Origin: Adineta ricciae
Lineage: Eukaryota; Rotifera; Eurotatoria; Adinetida; Adinetidae
Assembly: GCA_905250025.1 (NCBI GenBank)
Contig: CAJNOJ010000214.1
Location: 1 to 64,000 of the forward strand
Length of the DNA: 64,000 nt
Direction: 5' to 3'
Made by a program: the position numbers and the translations under genes
Shown: piece after piece, positions 58,601 to 64,000 of the stretch
How positions within the stretch are numbered: position 1 is the stretch's first letter
Layout of the letters: the number at the start of each line of letters is the position of its first letter
Notes under the pieces: model-generated
Seen by the model: only the letters and a program-made list of their open reading frames with translations
The model's database searches: none
What the model was told of the DNA's origin: nothing

Positions 58601-59116
58601 ATCAAATGTCGCGCGTAAACATGGCTCATCAAAACAAGGAAACACCCGACGACAGTGTGTTGGTGACATTTGGGTGATTCCATAGTGTTTTTTTACAAAA
58701 GACATTTCATTTGATTGATTGTTATGCGATAGGATATCGACGGTAGAACGGTAAAAGCCAATTTGATTCTGCGTAGTTATATGACCTGAAAACGACTTGA
58801 TTATCAAACGATATGAAATATTTGGAGAGAAGCTTTGCTGATTTGGAAGACGAATTTCCAGAAGTTCGTTTAAATCATTTAGCTCAGCGGAGCATTTGAC
58901 TTCAACTGATGATGAGATTATAATCAACGATATCGAGGATAAATCGATCGTTAAATGTGACGTGTCGAGTTTAATTGATGATTGGTTGTGTTCTTCGACG
59001 ATTAAATCGATCTTGACTGAACCACAAAATTGACCCGAATCGAGATCAGTTGTTAAATGAACGTCATAGTGCTTCGGAATGATATGTTGATTACGAGGTA
59101 AACGACGAGACGACAT
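55619..59116 (-). CDS. M1-family zinc aminopeptidase with a changed GAMEN motif
   Basis: Six exons, 59116-58398, 58338-58137, 58082-57938, 57886-57419, 57372-56608 and 56550-55619, give about 1076 residues. The N-terminal beta domain (IPKHYDVHLTTDL ... RRVFPCFDEPCLRATFDL) is like puromycin-sensitive aminopeptidase. The zinc site is complete: HEIAHQW and, 18 residues on, the Glu of VIEGFAKWFEY. The catalytic Tyr is in GYIYSKGS. The exopeptidase motif that normally reads GAMEN is PAMED (VPDLFYPAMEDWALILF), so N-terminal substrate binding may be altered. The ERAP-like helical C-domain carries a long extra tail rich in Ser/Arg. There is no signal peptide, so it is cytosolic. It lies 151 nt downstream of the dehydrogenase gene, with an acceptor 21 nt before its ATG. 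Confidence 0.88.
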
Positions 59117-59150
59117 CGATTTGATTCAAATGATGATCTGAAATAGATAG
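59117..59150 (-). promoter_or_regulatory. Candidate trans-splice acceptor of the aminopeptidase gene
   Basis: The minus strand reads TTCTATCTATTTCAG (AG at 59139-59138) 21 nt before the ATG at 59116. No donor lies between it and the dehydrogenase stop at 59268 that would make a plausible intron. Confidence 0.4.
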
Positions 59151-59267
59151 AACCATTTTTGTCAAACAAAAGCAGACTAAACTATTTTATCCGTAAAGAA
59201 ATCAAAATGATTTATTGTGTATAGCTAGTAGATAAATTTTGATTGAACATAAGTGAAGAAGATGAAT

Positions 59268-61021
59268 TCATTGAATATTTGGTAGATCAATTTTTAGTGA
59301 GCGTGCTAAGCTACGCATAAATTCGATTTGCGATGGAGGGTATGGAATACCGCCAAGTTTATCACATACGGCCATATGGGCTCGTTCCGGATCGCCGGCA
59401 ATCAGAACTGGTTTGCCAGATTCTAAAAACGATCCATATAAGTAGGATGGGAAATACAGTTGTATTTTTACCTGTGGGTGGCAATGATCGACAATAGTTG
59501 ATTAATTTTTGTAAACGTTGATCGAAGTCATCTTCGAATGCATTGGGATTAATAGCGATGAAACATTGGCCCAGATTTGCTTCACTTTTACCCGATTTCC
59601 ATGAACGAATCCACGGACCAAAATGACTCCCTATCGGTTCAAATGGTTAAACATTTCATGCTTCATATCACTTGATCTACCTGATAGAATTCCGCAAAGA
59701 ATTTCAACCATCATAGCTAAACCGTAACCCTTGTAACCAGATGATTCTTCTGGACCACCCAAAGCTAGTAAGCCTTGCACTTCTTGCGGTTTTGTTACTG
59801 GAATACCTAGAAAATACAGCAGAAAAGGAAAAAAATGTTTCAACCGTACACAGTAGAAATTCAATTTGAACAACCTTCTGCATTCACACCCCATGTATTA
59901 GGAATGTCAGAGCCTCGTCTTTGACTTATTTCAACTTTTCCCAATGCTACAGTCGACGTTGCCATATCAAGCACAAAGCTATCGCCATTTCGAGCCGGTG
60001 CACCAAAAGCGCTGTAAACATAGATAAAGATAGCCAAACGTTAGACAATTTCACAACTAGTTCTATTTACATTGGATTTGTTCCTAAAAAAAAGGATCAT
60101 TATCAAATTTCATTGGGATTAAACAGAAAGAAATCAACCTAAGGATTGAGCTTTGGAACGTGTTGGTACAACTAATGGACTCGTATTCGTGAACTAACCA
60201 AGGAAAATACATTTTAAATACGTTAAGGAACGATGAGCAAACTCACAGCCCATCCAATAAGATCACTGTCAACTGCTTTTAGTGAATAATAACCCGCAAT
60301 ACCAAAATGATTTGACCGACGCGCAGCAACTAATCCAATCCCAATTTTCTTCGCCTTTTCCATAGCTAGATTCATACAAAATTTTCCGACATACGGCCCT
60401 AATAAATTCTGTCCATCAACCAATGCTGTTCCAGGTGATTCTTTAAGAATAACTGGATCTCCTAACCATGAACAGCATTCAATAAAAGAATATTTCTCTG
60501 TGTTAACTGATCAAACCGTCTTTCGCCGTCGTTTCGTTTCTGATATCATTCACATACATATCAAGCCGGTTAAGACCATGACTATAATGACCTATTCAAT
60601 AACAAATAAATATCTTATCGGAACTCTCGATAGTAATGCACGCTTTACCCCGATAGTCTGCCATACTTAAATTATCCGCTAAGACTTCAGCATGGGAAGG
60701 TCGCGTACCAACTTTCAACATACATCGAACAATAAAAGAGAAAATTTCATCTTTTGACACGATCTTTTCGTTTGGATCAATGACAAAATTCTTCGAATTT
60801 CCATTGGAACTCGATTTCTATGATTAAAACAAAACCAAATTTCACACGAGTGTGTAATTTTCTTTGTTCGCGACTGTTCACATACCGTACTAGCGTAACA
60901 AGAAAAGATTTGCTGGCATTTGACGTAGTTTGAGTGATTAAACGATCTATTGAAACAATCCGAACTACTAGATTTTCATGTAAAACAACTATACGTACCG
61001 GAGAACACTTTTTGATAACAT
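59268..61021 (-). CDS. Malate/L-lactate dehydrogenase, Ldh_2 (YlbC/YjmC-like) family
   Basis: Eleven exons: 61021-60999, 60946-60886, 60817-60649, 60591-60508, 60461-60247, 60193-60139, 60083-60071 (13 nt), 60011-59875, 59806-59681, 59630-59472 and 59422-59268; about 398 residues. Motifs of the NAD(P)-dependent Ldh_2 oxidoreductases are clear: GHYSHGLNRLDMY (the active-site His is in SHG), ALVDGQNLLGPYVGKF, RSNHFGIAGYYS, FTNTSPLVVPTRSK, GTNPIAFGAPA, LDMATSTVALGKVE, GYKGYGLAMMVEILCG and IAINPNAF. The N-terminal 30 residues (MLSKSVLRSFNHS) are basic, hydroxylated and without acidic residues, so mitochondrial import is possible. It reduces or oxidises a 2-hydroxy/2-keto acid; the substrate is not certain. 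An acceptor (GATTTACAG) lies 27 nt before the ATG. Confidence 0.88.
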
Positions 61022-61298
61022 TCTTCTCCTCAAAAGACACTTATCATCTGTAAATCAAATAAAGAATGAAATAAAAAGAACGAATGTATTTATCTGTTTA
61101 TCATTCAATGTGAGTACACAAAAGCGATTTTATAGTTTAAAAAGAAGCATAAAAGATTAGAATTAATGTTTCATTTAACATAAAAAAAGAAGCGGAATGT
61201 ATGCGATTTCTACAAGATTACAATAATCAAAAAAGAAAAGCAAATGATTAAATGGAATGTATATGAATTTATGTTCATTGCGAAATTCTCTCCCATTC

Positions 61299-61838
61299 TC
61301 AACGTTGTTTATTGGTCAAAATTCGAACGAGATCTTCACAGTTACATCTGAAATAGAATAGAACAATCAATTGTCGCGAGTCTTCGTGAGAGTTTACCGG
61401 CCGTCAGCATCGATATCTGCTTCGCGAATCAATTCGTCAACTTCTTCTTCCGAAAGTCGTTCACCTAATGAGATCATCGCGTGTTTCAGTTCCGATACAC
61501 TAACATAACCAGTTCCATCTTTGTCAAACACTCGAAATGCTTCACGAATATCATCTTCTGTTTCTCGATGATTTGCTCTGAAATCCTGAGCAACACGAAC
61601 GAAAGTGTTGAAATCAATTTTCCGGCCGACTTGTTGCTGAATCTTTTGTAAATCAGCTTCCGATGGCGATAAACCACATGAACGAAGAACAACACCTGGA
61701 AAATTCGATTCAGTTTCTCTCCGAATAGAAAAATAAAGTTATACCTAATTCTTGAGGTGCTATGATATCATCATGATCTTTGTCGAACAAAGAAAATGCC
61801 TCGCGGTATTGTCGCATTTCGTCGGAAGTATTAGCCAT
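61299..61838 (-). CDS. Calmodulin-like EF-hand protein
   Basis: Three exons, 61838-61745, 61695-61398 and 61347-61299, give 146 residues, the size of calmodulin. EF1 ([13 protein letters not shown]) keeps most ligands. The second hand region ([12 protein letters not shown]) is degenerate. EF3 ([14 protein letters not shown]) is canonical. EF4 ([16 protein letters not shown]) has Asp and Gly but an unusual Cys-Asn-Cys for the middle. [17 protein letters not shown] between hands 3 and 4 is very like calmodulin. Thus probably two or three working sites. It could be a calmodulin-like sensor or a myosin essential light chain. An acceptor (TTCTTGTAG, 61857) lies 18 nt before the ATG; the coiled-coil gene ends 114 nt upstream. 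Confidence 0.88.
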
Positions 61839-61952
61839 GGTGTGTTTTTTTTCAATCTACAAGAATTAAAATACATTTCCTAATTATTTAGCTAAACCTA
61901 TTCTGAATAAAACAAGTAAATAATAAAATCGATCATTTTTCCGATGGATAAT

Positions 61953-63189
61953 CTACAGAAAATAGATTTGTTTAATAAGAATTTTTCGTTGTCGATAGGA
62001 ATTACTTGTTCGACTATGCCAAGCTTCTAGTTCATTGATAGAAATTTGTATATCAGCTAATTGTTTCTCGATGTCATCGAATTTAACCAATTCTTCATAA
62101 TCTAATTGAAGCTTTTGTCTATAGAAAACAAATGATGAAATCAATTGAAAGAATCTTTGACTTTCATACGCAATAATATCGATAGATGCTTTTAAGTAAT
62201 TGAAATGTATTATTTCCCGATCGAGTTTCTCATTTAGTTCAATCAATTGATTTTTATTATTTACAGTTAATAGTTCAGCATTGGAAACTACAAACAAAAT
62301 TGAAAATTTCGAAAATTCAATTTGATCGTACCTTCTTCAGAAATGCTCTTCAACCGACTCTCGGTTTTCTTTCGAATTTCATCTAGATCTGCTCGAGCCT
62401 ATACATACAAAGACTATATCATAACAAAATCCATCACTCCGACATACATAAGAATGATAATTCGTACGAAATGCCATCGTTAAATTAGCACATTGTTCAG
62501 TTATTTTCGAACTAAAATCTCAATATTTCCATAACATATAAAAAAAGCTTTTTCTATCTTACATATTTCGATGATGATTGTACTTCGCAGTATTTCCCTT
62601 GTCTAGAAGCATATCTTGATCACGACGTTTGTCGACAATTTGAGAGTGCAACCTTAAAAGCATTCATCAAGTGAATTTTTCATGCATTTCATAAAAGAAA
62701 AGACACTCTTGGCATGCAATGTTCAAAATAGAGAAATGTTTTTTTTTCGTGCTATCATACGATTGTGACATTGCTGTTCGTTCATTTAAATTTCGATCGA
62801 GAATAGATCGTTTGACTGCTCGAGAGAATAAAAATAATCTAAAAGAATCGACAAAGTGCTTTGTACCTGTGTTCGTTTCAATGGCTGCACGAAGTTTGAT
62901 TAAATCTTCTTGTACTGAACAAACAAGAAAAGACGAGGATGATAATTTTAGGAGAAGAATAGGCTTTACATTGTTCTTGAGATGTATCGTAGGTTTGTTC
63001 GAGTCGAGTTTGATCCGAAACTTTTCGATTTAACAATTCCAGTTCTAAAATACGAATGTTTTCGAAGAAAGAAATCGAACAAAGGAAAATAAACAAACCT
63101 TGTTGTAATTCACTTGTATAGGAGTTAAGTGATTTAAACATACTTTCGACTAATTCATTTTTATGAGGTGATGAAGAAGAACCTTCCAT
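61953..63189 (-). CDS. Unknown coiled-coil protein
   Basis: Eight exons, 63189-63099, 63044-62970, 62914-62867, 62815-62761, 62652-62563, 62511-62448, 62398-62332 and 62287-61953, give about 274 residues. The fourth exon was found because without it the phases of exons 3 and 5 do not match. The protein is almost entirely helical and charged with heptad patterns (LELLNRKVSDQTRLE, LDEIRKKTESRLKSISEEV, QLIELNEKLDREI, FDDIEKQLADIQISINELEAW). There are no membrane or known catalytic domains and no family is assigned; a structural or scaffold role is likely. The start is the ATG at 63189, 17 nt after a GTTGTTCAG acceptor. An open frame goes on upstream to an ATG at 63447, but its hydrophobic content looks unlike the rest. 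Confidence 0.68.
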
Positions 63190-64000
63190 GGGACTATTCA
63201 GATTAGCTGAACAACGACAAATAGCTGAATGATTGAGTAGGTAAATTGACCGTTGATGAGTAAACAGTGCGTGAGATATGTAGAGTGTGGATAACGATGG
63301 ATTTATTCGAGGAAAAAATTCATCCACGCATTCTTCGGATGTGAGAGAAACAACGAAAGGGTTTTTATAACAATGAGCATATAGATAACCTTGTAACAGA
63401 AGAAAAAAGAGTCCTATAGATGGCGCTAGCGAACAATTCGCCGGCATTTGTATTCAATTCGAGTGAAAACATCTTGTTTTGTCGAGGTTGTACCAGCTGT
63501 TGTGGATAGTTGTCAAACTCGATACCACAAAAACCTATTTCTTTCGTTATTAACAATAACTTCGAAACTGTCATCCGCACCAGTTCTTTTGTAGAAACTC
63601 AGCAAAGAGACAAAAGAATCAAATTGTGTTAGGCACAAAAAATGAAGATCTAAAATATGAAGGCCATTCTCTTCCTCTCGTGTGGATACCAATAGACATG
63701 AAAAGTTGATTGTATCATGTACTCAAAGAGCACAGGAGTACATCGATATGTTCCTTTGTCCGGTCATTAACTGAACAACAATGTTCCATAAATTGTTTCG
63801 TATTCGCAAAGAGTTTCTATCGATTTCAAGCCGCCGTTAAAGTTTAGACTTCCACTTAGGATCCTGCGATATGTTTGTGAATAGCAGACCATTAGACATT
63901 TCTTCGTATTTCTATACTTGAGATGTCACTAATGAGATAGCATTGTTAGTTTCGTTTTGAGAAAGAACGAATTGACCAATTGAATTCGTCAATGAAGCGG
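63190..64000. other. Upstream end of the minus-strand array
   Basis: The open frame up to 63447 could extend the coiled-coil protein with a hydrophobic start (SIGLFFLLLQGYLYAH); otherwise nothing is recognised. It probably holds the promoter of the four-gene array. Confidence 0.35.

Noticed and set aside
1..64000. CRISPR arrays, bacterial operon signals and phage genes
   Set aside because: No regularly spaced direct repeats with unique spacers were seen; genes have eukaryotic introns.

Overview
The window looks like nuclear DNA of a small, intron-poor invertebrate. A bdelloid rotifer is the best guess. The signs are AT-rich DNA, GT-AG introns that mostly measure 48-62 nt, animal-type genes (SHPRH, AMPK gamma, LSm7, RPL21, a neuropeptide F precursor, a class A GPCR) lying beside an intronless bacterial-type gene (nadC), and repeated 3' splice acceptors a few bases upstream of start codons with no partner donor, as expected with spliced-leader trans-splicing. 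The species call is inference. All exon models were spliced by eye, using phase and family similarity.

Region 1 (1-11.5 kb) is a compact ubiquitin-pathway cluster. It holds three paralogous genes coding for an N-terminal ubiquitin-like (UBL) domain followed by an RBR-type E3 ligase (5-607 broken, 673-1797, 8629-9618), a short UBL-only gene (1837-2136) and three USP deubiquitinases (3916-5550, 6401-8287, 10031-11491). A Cys-rich unknown gene sits between two of the USPs. RBR and USP genes are arranged twice head to head. The UBL domains end in Gly-Gly, so the cluster could encode a UBL modifier with its ligases and proteases. The left window edge lies in an inverted repeat that breaks the first RBR gene.

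Region 2 (11.5-21.4 kb) is gene-poor. It contains diverged ~115-bp repeat monomers, two copies of a longer dispersed repeat, a secreted PAN/apple protein with a Ser/Thr mucin-like tract (16156-17910), and a decayed astacin metalloprotease (19889-20650).

Region 3 (21.8-33.9 kb) has a GPCR, a 4.9-kb gene-poor gap, the tandem RPL21-LSm7 pair, a colinear plus-strand trio (TspO-like membrane protein, DsbA-like thioredoxin-fold protein, four-TM protein) and a polysaccharide deacetylase.

Region 4 (34-50.7 kb) carries SHPRH (13 exons), a MITE-like inverted repeat with a poly-G core, bacterial-type nadC/QPRT divergent from an OTU protease, the neuropeptide F precursor, and AMPK gamma with a long disordered N-terminus.

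Region 5 (50.7-64 kb) has two candidate alternative first exons for AMPK gamma. After these comes a colinear minus-strand array of four genes: coiled-coil protein, calmodulin-like protein, Ldh_2-type malate/lactate dehydrogenase and an M1 aminopeptidase. Each has an acceptor just upstream of its ATG, so the array is a candidate operon.
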